Source: Nannocystis pusilla (GTDB lineage Bacteria; Myxococcota_A; Polyangia; Nannocystales; Nannocystaceae). From it: a DNA stretch of 64,000 nucleotides. The stretch is from NCBI RefSeq assembly GCF_020073745.1, contig NZ_JAIRAU010000044.1:1-64000 (forward strand), given 5' to 3'. The stretch's first letter is position 1, and each line of letters begins with the position of its first letter. The notes under the pieces were generated by a model. The model did no database searches, was not told the origin of the DNA, and worked only from the letters and a program-made list of their open reading frames with translations. Of this stretch, positions 16,179-24,806 are shown piece by piece. The translations under genes were made by a program, and so were the position numbers.

Positions 16179-18536
16179 TCATTGCGGGGGCGAGGCCGCG
16201 CGCCAGGGTTCCCATGCGTCGAGAGAGCCGGGCGCGGCGCGGCCAGCCAGGACCTCCGCGAGCGCGGGGAGCTGCGCGGCTTCAGGGTGGCCCATGCGCT
16301 GCGCCTGCTGGATGACCCCGGAGAAGTCCCAATTGCCGGTGGTGATCCGCCGCTCGCTGACGAGGTGCCGCAGTCGCGCCAGCGCGCTGCTCCGCTGCTC
16401 GGGCGCTCCGCAGCAGTAGGTGTACATCCAGCATTCGACGTCCGCCTCCGATGGGCGCTCAGGGGGGAGGAGGGCGAGGACTCGCCCGATCAGGTTGATT
16501 CCCTCGTCCACTCGGCCGCGAGTGAGGCAGAGCCGGGCGTAATTGGCGAGGTTGTTGGCGTGGTTGGGGTCGGCGTCGAGGGCGCGGCGGTAGAAGGATT
16601 CGGCGGCGTCGAGGTCTCGGCGCTCGTCGCAGAGGAAAAGGGCGAAGCCGCCGAGGTTGTTGGCGTGGTTGGGGGCGGCGTCGAGGGCGCGGCGGTAGAA
16701 GGATTCGGCGGCGTTGAGGTCTCGGCGCTCGAGGCGGAGGAAGAGAGCGAAGCTGCCGAGGTTGTTGGCTTGGTTGGGGTCGACGTCGAGGGCGCGGCGG
16801 TAGAAGGATTCGGCGGCATCGGGGTCTCGGCGCTCATCACCGAGGAAAGTGGCGAAGTTGCCGAGAATGCCGGCGTGGTTGGGGGCGGCGTCGAGGGCGC
16901 GGCGGTAGAAGGACTCGGCTGCGTCGAGGTCTCGGCGCTCGTGCCGGAGGAAGCTGGCGAAATTGCTGAGGATGTTGGCGTGGTTGGGGTGAGCGTCGAG
17001 GGCACGGCGGTAGAAGGATTCGGCGGCGTCGGGGTCTCGGCGCTCGTGCCACAGGAACCAGGCGAAGTTGTCGAGGTGATGGGCGTGGTTGGGGTCGGCG
17101 TCGAGGGCGCGGCGGTAGAAGGATTCGGCGGCGTCGAAGTCTCGGCGCTCGTCGCAGAGGAAGAGGGCGAAATTGCCGAGGTTGGTGGCGTGGTCGGGGT
17201 CGGCGTCGAGGGCGCGGCGGTAGAAGGATTCGGCGGCGTCGAGGTCCTTGCGCTGGGTGTGGAGGAAACTGGCGTAGGCGCCCAGGACATCACTGCTCGT
17301 CGGGCTGATCGCCAGCGCTGCCTCGAACAAGGGCCCGGCGTCGTTCGCGGGCATCGCATAGGCCTGCCAGGCAATCCGGCTGGCGACTGCGGCGCGGGTT
17401 GGGCTGCTGGCTCGCTCGCGCACGAATGTATAGAGTTCTTCGGCGGCGGCGATCTCGGGCATGGACTTGGTGGCGGCGAATTGTACGAGGAATCGGTCGA
17501 TCCACTCCGGAGAGTCCGCGAGAAGGGCCGCGTGACGGAGGCGCGTGACCGCGACCGAATAATGTCTGTCCCTGGCGGCGGTGACGGCCGCGTCGCTCAG
17601 CGCTTCGGGCGTGGCGCCGAGGTGTTCGCGGACGTGTGCCTCGATCTGGTGATACGCCTCGAAGAGATAACCCTTGCGGCGACGGAAGATGTGGGGCTCC
17701 TCGGTGAGCGCGAGCCGGGGGTGGTAGGGGATGTGCAGGCCGGTGGCGATCTCTGCGCCCCAGGCCTCACGAAAGGCGCGTTGGGCGGCGCTCTCGCGCT
17801 CTTCGACCAATTCATCCTCGCCGTTGGGGACCGGGCTCAGGATGATCTCGATCGGGCGGTTTGGGTCGACCTGCGCTCTGCGGAGCGCCTTCAGGAAGTG
17901 GGCGGTGCCCTCGACGTTCTGTCTGTTGAGGCCCGAGACGACCATGAGCGCGTCGGCGAGGTCGCGCGTGCAGATGCCCGATTCGTCGGAGAAGCCGGTG
18001 CGGCTGTCGATGAAGACGTAATCGAACAGCCGCGAGTCCTGGACGACTCGCTTGAACGCGCCGATCAAGGCGAGGCCGTTGCCCGCACGATACAGGCCGG
18101 GCAGGTCGAGGCGTTCGAGGCGTTCGGCGTAACTCCGGTCGAGGCGCCCGGCGGGCATGATGTGCAGCGAGGCGGGGTCTCGCTTGAATTCCGGCGGGAG
18201 CTCGTAGGGGGCGGTGTAGCGGCGGACGGCCTGGTCGGCGGGCAGGTGGAACAGGTCGCTCGCTTCACCGCGCTCGACGGCGTCCAGGAGGAAATCGACG
18301 AATCCGGGCTGGTCGGACGCCACCGGCGAATGGGTCGAGGCCGACTCGTGCGCCAGGTAGGAGAGGCCCGGCGCCTCGAGGTCCATGTCGATGACGAGGA
18401 CGCGGAAGCCACGGGACGCGAGGATGCCCGCGACGTTGATGACGGCCATGCTCCGGCCGACCCCTCCCTTGAATGAATAGAAGGTGATGAAGGGCGAAGG
18501 GCGGTCGAGGATAGACGGCGGAGGCGCGAGAGACAT
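16179..18536 (-). CDS. MinD/ParA-like (KGGVGRS) ATPase fused to TPR array
   Basis: 785 aa from ATG 18536. Residues ~16-330 are a SIMIBI P-loop NTPase: deviant Walker A FKGGVGRSM (Lys23), switch VLVIDMDLEAPGLS, and YVFIDSRTGFSDESG for Walker B. Arg-Ser replaces the usual Lys-Thr/Ser at the end of the loop. A helical middle leads to seven nearly identical 35-residue TPR units (core DAAESFYRRALDADPNHA) and one degenerate unit. KGGVGR ATPases with TPRs are known from bacterial signalling/conflict operons rather than chromosome partition, and no parB or parS partner is seen. It is the last of three tightly packed genes (gap of 5 nt to the preceding stop). A nucleotide-driven scaffold or sensor is inferred; no toxic domain was found. 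Confidence 0.85.
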   Translation of the reverse strand: MSLAPPPSILDRPSPFITFYSFKGGVGRSMAVINVAGILASRGFRVLVIDMDLEAPGLSYLAHESASTHSPVASDQPGFVDFLLDAVERGEASDLFHLPADQAVRRYTAPYELPPEFKRDPASLHIMPAGRLDRSYAERLERLDLPGLYRAGNGLALIGAFKRVVQDSRLFDYVFIDSRTGFSDESGICTRDLADALMVVSGLNRQNVEGTAHFLKALRRAQVDPNRPIEIILSPVPNGEDELVEERESAAQRAFREAWGAEIATGLHIPYHPRLALTEEPHIFRRRKGYLFEAYHQIEAHVREHLGATPEALSDAAVTAARDRHYSVAVTRLRHAALLADSPEWIDRFLVQFAATKSMPEIAAAEELYTFVRERASSPTRAAVASRIAWQAYAMPANDAGPLFEAALAISPTSSDVLGAYASFLHTQRKDLDAAESFYRRALDADPDHATNLGNFALFLCDERRDFDAAESFYRRALDADPNHAHHLDNFAWFLWHERRDPDAAESFYRRALDAHPNHANILSNFASFLRHERRDLDAAESFYRRALDAAPNHAGILGNFATFLGDERRDPDAAESFYRRALDVDPNQANNLGSFALFLRLERRDLNAAESFYRRALDAAPNHANNLGGFALFLCDERRDLDAAESFYRRALDADPNHANNLANYARLCLTRGRVDEGINLIGRVLALLPPERPSEADVECWMYTYCCGAPEQRSSALARLRHLVSERRITTGNWDFSGVIQQAQRMGHPEAAQLPALAEVLAGRAAPGSLDAWEPWRAASPPQ
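16542..17276 (-). repeat. Seven 105-bp tandem repeats encoding TPRs
   Basis: The phrase encoding ESFYRR recurs every 105 bp (for example beginning at 16591, 16696, 16801 on the plus strand), seven times. Units differ mainly at residues 5-13 and 25-35, that is around the exposed TPR helix faces, while the DAAESFYRRALD core is almost invariant at DNA level. The high DNA identity implies recent expansion and possible copy-number variation. Confidence 0.9.
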
Positions 18537-18541
18537 GGTGT

Positions 18542-19336
18542 TCACGCGGCGAGGCGAGCCTTGCGCGACGGGCCGACGCACGGCGCGAGCTCCGGGTATT
18601 TGCGGCAGGCCGCAAGCGCGGCCCGGGTTCCGTGCGGCTGGGTGTGAGGGGGCGAATTTCCGCGGTACTCCTCCACGACCTCGTGGAGGGCGTCGCGCAG
18701 GGCGGGCGAGCACGAGGGAAGTACGGCCTCGAGGTCGCGCAGGCAACCGGTGCGGTGCGCAGGGGGGAGGTCTTCGAGCGCCTGACCGATGAGGATGGCG
18801 GCGGCGCTGGCGAACGACTCGCGCTCCGGGAGGCGCGGCAGGATGGATAGTCCGGCCTCCCAGCTGTTGGCGAGCATGCCGGCGAGGGCAGCGCCGGCGA
18901 AGGCGTCGCCGTCCTGTGCTAGCATCGACAGCCAGAATTCGGCGGGCTGGACGGCCTTCAGATCGACGAGCGTCAAGAGTACGGTCTGCTGGACGGCTCG
19001 CTCCAAATGGGGCCAGTTCGGGAGGTGCGAGGGCATCGCGGCGAGGGCGCCGGCGAGTCTGTCGCGGAGTTGCAGGCCGACGGCCAGGTGGAGGACGGCG
19101 CGGACATAGGCGCGGCTCCCCTCGCCGCTGCGCGTGAATTCGTGGACGAGGTCGCAGCACGCCGTCTCGAGGTCGCGCCGGGTCAACTTGTCGAGGGTGC
19201 CCTCGCAGGCGAGGATGGCGATGTCGGGCCGCTCGTCGGGGGTGAGCCTGGGGACGGGCACCCGCTCGTTCAGGGCGTCCTTGAGCCAGGCGCGGAGCTG
19301 GTCGAGAGACATCGAATTGAGGTGGAGGAGGCTCAT
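18542..19336 (-). CDS. Helical protein of the KGGVGRS cassette, unknown function
   Basis: 264 aa. The start at ATG 19336 lies 4 nt before the end of the upstream coding sequence, so the frames overlap. The chain is almost entirely helical: an N-terminal ~85-residue module (LDQLRAWLKDAL, then CCDLVHEFTRSGEGS) that resembles small adaptor/effector-associated domains in size, and a second helical domain with HLERAVQQTVLLTLVDLKAVQ and AALAGMLANSWEAGL. A Pro/Thr-containing tail (GNSPPHTQPHGTRAAL) ends the protein. No catalytic motif is seen. Its position between an unknown protein and the ATPase-TPR suggests a coupling subunit. Family not recognised. Confidence 0.7.
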   Translation of the reverse strand: MSLLHLNSMSLDQLRAWLKDALNERVPVPRLTPDERPDIAILACEGTLDKLTRRDLETACCDLVHEFTRSGEGSRAYVRAVLHLAVGLQLRDRLAGALAAMPSHLPNWPHLERAVQQTVLLTLVDLKAVQPAEFWLSMLAQDGDAFAGAALAGMLANSWEAGLSILPRLPERESFASAAAILIGQALEDLPPAHRTGCLRDLEAVLPSCSPALRDALHEVVEEYRGNSPPHTQPHGTRAALAACRKYPELAPCVGPSRKARLAA

Positions 19337-19340
19337 GAGG

Positions 19341-20114
19341 TCACGCGATGATGCGATAGGGGAGGACGAGCGCGGCGCCGGTGACGGTGGCGTGGACGAC
19401 CTCGGGCATGGGACGAACGCCGGGCTTCAGCGGCCTGGTATAGCCGTGGTGCGCGGCGGGGTCGTGATGGGGTCGATAATAGGAGTAACTGCTGGCGTCG
19501 GCGATCGTCGGGCGATGCAGGGGCAAATGGGTGCTGTAGATGAAGACGACGAGTTCGCCGCCACGGTGGTATCCGAGGCCGAGCGCGCAGGCGATGCCTT
19601 CTGCGCTCTCGGGGAGGCAGGTGAATGGGTCCTGCGCGGTGTCGTCGGGGTGAAACGTCGCCCACATGACGGCGCCCCCGAGCGCGGTGGCACGTATCTG
19701 CGCCGACAAACGAGCGGGAGGTCGTCGCGCGTACGAGCGAAGCGCTCGCTCGGCTGCGCCTTCCGGCAGATCTCCCGGGGTCTCCGAGATCGCGGCCGCG
19801 AACGCGCCGACACGCCAGGCCCGCCCGAGCACCGCCGGACGCGCTCCGGCCGGCATCGCTGAGCCGCGCAGCTCGTGCGACTTGCAGGTCGTTTTCCACG
19901 CTTTCTCGGGTACCGGCGGGGGGTCGGTCTGGAGCGCCGCGGCGAAGTCGTGGAGAAGGGATGTAAAAAGCTCGTGAACGAGCGCGCACTCGGCCCGCAG
20001 ATTGGCGCCGACCTGTTGCCATTCGGGGTGCGTGCCCCAGGCGACCAGCTGCGCCTCGACCAGGGCGCGCAGCGGCGGAGGCAAGGTTGCGAGGGCGTCG
20101 TCGAAGACTGCCAT
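19341..20114 (-). CDS. First protein of the KGGVGRS cassette, unknown function
   Basis: 257 aa taken from ATG 20114 (in-frame ATG 20186 is an alternative that adds 24 Arg-rich residues). The N-terminal ~60 residues are helical (LRALVEAQLVAWG). The C-terminal ~100 residues are mixed alpha/beta with GGAVMWATFHPDDTAQDPF, LGYHRGGELVVFIYSTHLPL and a His/Tyr-rich loop SSYSYYRPHHDPAAHHGY that may bind metal. It ends in strand-like VVHATVTGAALVLPYRIIA. I could not assign a family. As the first gene of the cassette with no own catalytic signature, it may be a sensor or the effector; the His-rich loop deserves attention. Confidence 0.65.
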   Translation of the reverse strand: MAVFDDALATLPPPLRALVEAQLVAWGTHPEWQQVGANLRAECALVHELFTSLLHDFAAALQTDPPPVPEKAWKTTCKSHELRGSAMPAGARPAVLGRAWRVGAFAAAISETPGDLPEGAAERALRSYARRPPARLSAQIRATALGGAVMWATFHPDDTAQDPFTCLPESAEGIACALGLGYHRGGELVVFIYSTHLPLHRPTIADASSYSYYRPHHDPAAHHGYTRPLKPGVRPMPEVVHATVTGAALVLPYRIIA

Positions 20115-20322
20115 GGCGGGACTTCGCAGCTCGAGGCGGCACACGAGCCTACCCGATCGAACCGCCTGGCGGGGGAGGTCCGGCAAAGCGGGGTGGTGCG
20201 ACGTGCGCTGGGTGCGCGGCAGAACTCGCGGCGAGATGCGCGGCTGGATGGCGAGGTTCGCAAACGGCCTGAACAGAGTGATGCGGAGATGCCGTATCTG
20301 GCCAGGCCGGAGCGCTGCGGCT

Positions 20323-21435
20323 TCAGCCGACCGGGGTGACGACGCCGCAGGCGCACTTGATCGAGACCTGGACCTCGCCGTTCTGGATGGCGTCGCAGGC
20401 GTCGCCGACGAGCTCGACCTCGCTGGGGTTGTTGAGCTGCCAGCCGTTGTCGCCGTCGAGCGGGATGACCTCGCCGTTGACGAAGACGGCGCACTCGTCC
20501 TCGCCGCCCTCGGCGACGGCGCCGTCGAGGGTGAGCTTGCAGTCGCGGACGCCGTCGACGATGTCGGCGAAGGCGTCGGCGAGGGCCTGGGCGTCGTCGG
20601 CCTTGTAGAAGGGGGCGTCGGGGTCGCCGGGGCCGACGCCGGCGCCGGCGTTGGCGACGTCCTGGAGGTGCTGGTCGCTGACCTCGTTGCCGACGCTGAT
20701 GACGTAGGTGCGCACGCCCTGCTCGAACGCGGCGGCGGCGGCCTCGACCGACTCCTCCTGGCCGTTCTGCGGGTTGGGCTGGGCGCAGGTGTCGGGCTCG
20801 CCGTCGGTCGCGAGGACGATGACCTTGGTGCCCTCGCTCGGGTCCATGACGAGCGTGGGCGTGACGGCGGCGATCGACTCGCCGGTCGGGGTCTCGTCCT
20901 CCGGCTGGCTGGCCTCCCAGGTGGCGGCGATCGCCCCGTAGTTGTCGAGCGCGGGCGGGGTCTCGGTGATGACGGGACACTGGCCGCCCTCGTCGCCCTC
21001 GAAGCTGGTGTAGAGCGCCATGCCGAAGCGGACCTGGCCCTCGAGCTGGGGCACGAGGCCGTCGTCCGGGTCGAGCAGGGCGTTGTACACGGCGTCCCAG
21101 CGGTCGGTGCCGCCGAAGTTGGAGGTCATGCTGCCCGATTGATCGATGAGCAGCAGGACGGTGGGGATCTGCGGCTCGAACTTGACGTCGGCGTCGGCGC
21201 AGGTTCCCGTGTCGCTGCCGCCCCCGACGTCGTAGCGCACGACGTCGGTGCTCGAGCCGAGGGTCGGCTCGCTGTCGCTCGAGGTGACGCTGGTGATGCC
21301 GGGGATCCCCGGGCCGGTGGTGCCGGTGCCGGTGCCGGTGTCGGTCCCCGCGGTCTCGCCGACGCCGCCGCAACCCGCGATGACCACACACGCTGCCCAA
21401 ATTGCCCCGACTGAATTCATGCGTCGCTGATGCAT
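20323..21435 (-). CDS. VWA-domain lipoprotein
   Basis: 370 aa from ATG 21435 (ATG 21420 is possible). Lipoprotein signal with lipobox VIAGC, a Thr/Gly-rich linker (TGTGTGTTGPG), then a von Willebrand factor A domain with the MIDAS motif LLIDQSGSM and a second metal-site region KVIVLATDGEPDTC. C-terminal ~80 residues contain five Cys and end KCACGVVTPVG, suggesting disulfide-stabilised packing. VWA-MIDAS domains bind protein ligands through a divalent cation; location on the outer membrane or periplasmic face is implied by the lipobox. Neighbours give no further clue. Confidence 0.85.
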   Translation of the reverse strand: MHQRRMNSVGAIWAACVVIAGCGGVGETAGTDTGTGTGTTGPGIPGITSVTSSDSEPTLGSSTDVVRYDVGGGSDTGTCADADVKFEPQIPTVLLLIDQSGSMTSNFGGTDRWDAVYNALLDPDDGLVPQLEGQVRFGMALYTSFEGDEGGQCPVITETPPALDNYGAIAATWEASQPEDETPTGESIAAVTPTLVMDPSEGTKVIVLATDGEPDTCAQPNPQNGQEESVEAAAAAFEQGVRTYVISVGNEVSDQHLQDVANAGAGVGPGDPDAPFYKADDAQALADAFADIVDGVRDCKLTLDGAVAEGGEDECAVFVNGEVIPLDGDNGWQLNNPSEVELVGDACDAIQNGEVQVSIKCACGVVTPVG

Positions 21436-21879
21436 CCGTGCAAGAGTAATGAGATCGCGGCCGCGCGCTAGCCTGATTGTACGCGCCGCCTCTGGACCGC
21501 AGGCGGGGGCCTGCAAACCCGTGTTCGAGATCGATGCGGACAGTGCCGCGTATGGCACGCGGTTCGGTAGGACACGGTGCCGCGATGAACGGCGCTGCGT
21601 GTGAATGCGAGGACGCCGGCGCGAGAGGCATTTGCTGGCACATGCCCGCGCTCGCGCCCGCCGGCGCGCTCGATGCTGCTCGCGCGCGAGGAATCGACGG
21701 TTCCTCGTGCGTGTTCGATGGTGCCCGCGGAAGGTCGGAGAATGCCCTGTCTCGTGCGGCCGACGGCCGTGCGGCACCATGGCGACAAACGTCGATCGCA
21801 GGCCCCTCGCAGGGTCTCGCGGCGAAAGACACCGGGCGAAGGGATGTCCCGGAGGACATGTCTTCGCCGCAACATCCGC
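21436..21879. other. Intergenic region with 14-bp repeat
   Basis: About 440 bp without a convincing gene. ATG 21844 and ATG 21858 (14 bp apart, GATGTCCCGGAGGACATG) form a hairpin unit immediately beyond the 3' end of crtU. The left end should hold the promoter of the VWA gene. Confidence 0.6.
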
Positions 21880-23466
21880 TCAGTCGTCGTCGCCCTCACC
21901 GTGTGCGTCGCGGTGAGCCTTGCGGTGAATCAGGCGCGCCAGCGGGCCGCGCGGGGGCACCGAGCACAGCAGTTCCTCGGCGACGCCGTGGTGGTGGAGG
22001 ACGTGATTGGCGGCGAGGATCCCCGAGCTGGCGGCGCGCTCCATCAGCGCGGTGGGGAACGGGGTGTGGACGAAGTCGCCGGCGAGGTAGAGGGTGGGGT
22101 CGGGGGTGTCGACGCGCAGGCGCATGGGGTGGCTGCCGGGGCGGAAGGCGGGGCAGTCCTGGCGCAGGAGGAAGCGCTCGTCGAGGTGCCGGGCGGCGCG
22201 CGTCTCGGGGTAGAGGTCGTGGAGGGCGCGCAGCAGGTCGGCCTTGATCGCGGCCTCGTCGGCGAGGTCGTCGGGGAGGGCGTAGGCGTGCAGCTCGACG
22301 ACGCTGCCGCCGGTCCGCGCGGCCCACTCGCGGCTCTCGTCCTCGAACAATTCGTAGAGCGAGATGTTGTCGACGAGGCCGAGCCCGGTGGTGCCGACGA
22401 AGGCGGCGCGGCCGGGCGCGCAGGCGCGGTCGAGCCACAGGCGCCACACGGCGAAGCGGGCGGTGACGGACTGGGCCGCGACCTGCTCGCGCCAGCAGTG
22501 GGCGGCGCCGGGATCCTCGGGGGCCTCCGCGCGCGGGTGGCCGAGCGCGGGCGATTCGTCGACGAGGCGCTGCAGGCCGGGGACGCTGGCGGCGAGGATC
22601 AAGGCGTCGGCCGAGTAAACCTGTCCTCTCGAGCTGGTGAGGCGGTGGCGGCCGTCGGGGCCGCGATCGACGTGGACGGCGCCCTCGCCGGTGCGCAGGC
22701 GGACGCCGTGGCGCTCGAGGACGGCGGCCATGGGGCGCCACAACCTGGTGGAGAAGGGGCCGTCGACGAGGTCGAAGACGATGCCCTCGGGGTTGGCGAT
22801 GAAGTAGAAGTGAAACATCATCAGGAGCTCGGCGGCGCTGAACTCCTGCTCGGGGTTGAAGAACGAGTGGGCGAAGACATCGAACAGCATCTGCCGCGCG
22901 CGCGCGGGGAAGCCGAGGCGGTCGAGGAAGCTGTGGGCGTCGAGGCGGTCGAACTGGGCGTAGGTGGCCCGCGGGTCGTAAGCCATGATCGCGCGGCCGC
23001 AGGTGTCGTCGACGCGCAGGGCGTCGCGCAGGGTCATGCTCTTGCTGCGGCGGATCAGGCTGACGAGGTTCCAGATCGGGAGCCTGGGCAGGCCGGCGAA
23101 CGACTCGCGCTGGCCGTCGGGGCCGAGCAGCGGGTAGTCGGCGACGGGCCGCAAGAAAGCGAGCTCGGGGTCGATGCGCCGCAGCCAGGCGCGCAGGTTG
23201 TAGTACTGGCGGAAGAAGGCGTGAAAGCCCCGCTCCATCTCGAAGGGGGTGCCGTCGGCGAGGGTGTCCGTCCAGGCGCCGGCGCGACCGCCGAGGTAGG
23301 TCTCGGGCTCGAGCACGGTGACGCGGGCGCCCCGCTCGGCGAGCACGGTGGCGGCCGCGAGCCCGGCGATCCCGCCGCCGACGACGAGGACGTCGAGCGG
23401 CCGCGGGAGGCGGTGCGGGGCCCGCTTGTCGGGCTGGTTGGCAGGTCGGCGGGAGATTCCCAGCAT
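21880..23466 (-). CDS. crtU: Carotenoid aromatic-ring synthase (beta-carotene desaturase/methylase)
   Basis: 528 aa. CrtU converts a beta-ionone ring to an aromatic phi- or chi-ring by desaturation with methyl migration, as in isorenieratene and chlorobactene synthesis. Seen here: the FAD fold VLVVGGGIAGLAAATVLA, the family block ERGFHAFFRQYYNLRAWL, DVFAHSFFNPEQEFSAAELL with MFHFYFIANPEGIVFD, and the C-terminal FAD contact LYLAGDFVHTPFPTALMERA. Together they match CrtU from actinobacteria and green sulfur bacteria better than CrtI or CrtP. The C-terminal tail is His/Asp-rich (HRDAHGEGDDD). It is the last gene of a minus-strand set crtE, methyltransferase, crtU, with gaps of ~250-370 bp. Confidence 0.85.
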   Translation of the reverse strand: MLGISRRPANQPDKRAPHRLPRPLDVLVVGGGIAGLAAATVLAERGARVTVLEPETYLGGRAGAWTDTLADGTPFEMERGFHAFFRQYYNLRAWLRRIDPELAFLRPVADYPLLGPDGQRESFAGLPRLPIWNLVSLIRRSKSMTLRDALRVDDTCGRAIMAYDPRATYAQFDRLDAHSFLDRLGFPARARQMLFDVFAHSFFNPEQEFSAAELLMMFHFYFIANPEGIVFDLVDGPFSTRLWRPMAAVLERHGVRLRTGEGAVHVDRGPDGRHRLTSSRGQVYSADALILAASVPGLQRLVDESPALGHPRAEAPEDPGAAHCWREQVAAQSVTARFAVWRLWLDRACAPGRAAFVGTTGLGLVDNISLYELFEDESREWAARTGGSVVELHAYALPDDLADEAAIKADLLRALHDLYPETRAARHLDERFLLRQDCPAFRPGSHPMRLRVDTPDPTLYLAGDFVHTPFPTALMERAASSGILAANHVLHHHGVAEELLCSVPPRGPLARLIHRKAHRDAHGEGDDD

Positions 23467-23521
23467 GGGCGCGCTCGTGTCGGTGGCAGTTTCGGGGCGA
23501 TGTGGAGGGGCGGCGCTCAGG

Positions 23522-23745
23522 CTGTCCGCGGGGTCAGGCGGGCGGTGCGGCGGCGCGAGGGGAGAATGCCGCGCGAGACATGGGAGCCGGACGGCCGCGG
23601 AGGATGGGCCTGGCTGTCTCGCGGGACATGTCTCGGGGTCTCATGGTTCGGGGCGGAGGAGTAGTATGTCCTCGAGGACATGTCGGGCGAGCGGCGGCGA
23701 GGAGTGGAGTAGCATGTCCTCGAGGACATGTCGGTGAGGGCGGTC
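23522..23745. repeat. Cluster of 14-bp hairpin repeats upstream of crtU
   Basis: The 370-bp gap between crtU and the methyltransferase gene holds CTG 23522-AGG 23536, CTG 23614-ATG 23628, ATG 23666-ATG 23680 and ATG 23714-ATG 23728, each exactly 14 bp. The last two are perfect ATGTCCTCGAGGACATGTC hairpins 48 bp apart within an imperfect duplication. No gene is seen here; the region is upstream of crtU and may regulate it. Confidence 0.85.
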
Positions 23746-23836
23746 CGCGACGGCGCGGACAGGGGTTTTGCGGGCGGGCGCGGCGGCGGGGGTCGGCGAG
23801 GCGCGGACAGGATCGGTGTCTCAGGGTCGAGCTCGC

Positions 23837-24559
23837 TCAGACCGGGCGGCGGGCCAGGAAGGTGTGCACGATCCCCTGTTGCCAGCCGTCCATGGTCTCG
23901 CTGCGCGCGTCGCAGAAGCCGGCGGCCTGCAGGCGGCGCTGGAAGGCGGCGGCGCCGTCGAATGCGTTGACGCTGCGGCGCAGGTAGCGGTAGATCTTCG
24001 AGCTCGGCGAGGTGACGAGGCCGGCGGGGATGATGATGCCGATGCACACGGCGTTCCACACCAGGTGGGCGCGCAGCGAGTCGCGCACGCTGTACTCGTG
24101 GAAGCAGATCACGCCGCCGGGCTTGAGCAGCGGCAGGAGGCGGCGCAGGCACAGGTCGGGGTCCGGCATGTTGCGGATCCCGTAGGCCATCATGATGCCG
24201 TCGAAGGGGCCGGCGGCGCCGTGTGCGGCGGGGTCCATGGCGTCGCCGTGGAGGAAGCGGACGCCGGTGAGCTCGCGCTTCTTGCGGGCCAGCTCGAGCA
24301 TGCCGGCCGAGGCGTCGAGGCCGGTGATGCGCGCGCGCGGGTAGGTGCGCACGAGGGCGAGGGTCGAGAGACCTGTCCCACAGCACAGGTCCAAAAGGTC
24401 GGCATCACCGGGCATCCGCATGCGCTCGGCGCTGAGCTCGAGGTGGCGGCTGTAGCCGGGGTTCATGCCGGTGAGGAGGTCGTAGCGGGCGGCGACGCGG
24501 TCGAAGGCGTGCGGGACGGCCTGCTTCTGGGCGCGCAGAGACGGCGGCGGTCGGGTCAT
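23837..24559 (-). CDS. UbiE/MenG-type SAM methyltransferase
   Basis: 240 aa from ATG 24559. Class I methyltransferase: motif I LLDLCCGTGLSTLAL, acidic ribose contact ITGLDASAGMLE, and the UbiE/COQ5 signature MMAYGIRNMPDPD. A C-terminal hydrophobic stretch (LVWNAVCIGIIIPAGLV) is consistent with a membrane-associated quinone or isoprenoid substrate. Lying between crtE and crtU, it may methylate a carotenoid or be a quinone-pathway enzyme captured in the cluster; the signature favours demethylmenaquinone/ubiquinone-type C-methylation. A CCTGTCC...GGACAGG-like 14-bp unit (24373/24387) is embedded in motif I. Confidence 0.82.
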   Translation of the reverse strand: MTRPPPSLRAQKQAVPHAFDRVAARYDLLTGMNPGYSRHLELSAERMRMPGDADLLDLCCGTGLSTLALVRTYPRARITGLDASAGMLELARKKRELTGVRFLHGDAMDPAAHGAAGPFDGIMMAYGIRNMPDPDLCLRRLLPLLKPGGVICFHEYSVRDSLRAHLVWNAVCIGIIIPAGLVTSPSSKIYRYLRRSVNAFDGAAAFQRRLQAAGFCDARSETMDGWQQGIVHTFLARRPV

Positions 24560-24806
24560 GGTGGCGTTGGGGAAGAGGAGGCGCGGGGGCTGGGAGAGTC
24601 TGCGCGAGGATCGAGGGCGAGCGAGGATCAATCGGCGGCGGATCGAGCAGCGACCCGGACGTCGCGGCGCGGGGCCGCAATGGTGCGAGATGCTGGTGAG
24701 AGCCGTGGGGAGGCGTCGCGGCCCGGACGGGGATCGGGGGCGCGTCGGTGGCTGGTGGCGCGGGGGATCGCGCTGCGCCGGCGACCCCGGGTCGGCGAGT
24801 CGCGGG

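Noticed and set aside
16542..17276. Possible CRISPR-like or minisatellite array
   Set aside because: The 105-bp units are in one reading frame and encode TPRs; no spacers.
15486..18476. 996-codon plus-strand frame rich in GVEGAAVEGFGG repeats
   Set aside because: Antisense of the TPR array; the repetition comes from the 105-bp DNA repeats and there is no ribosome-binding site.
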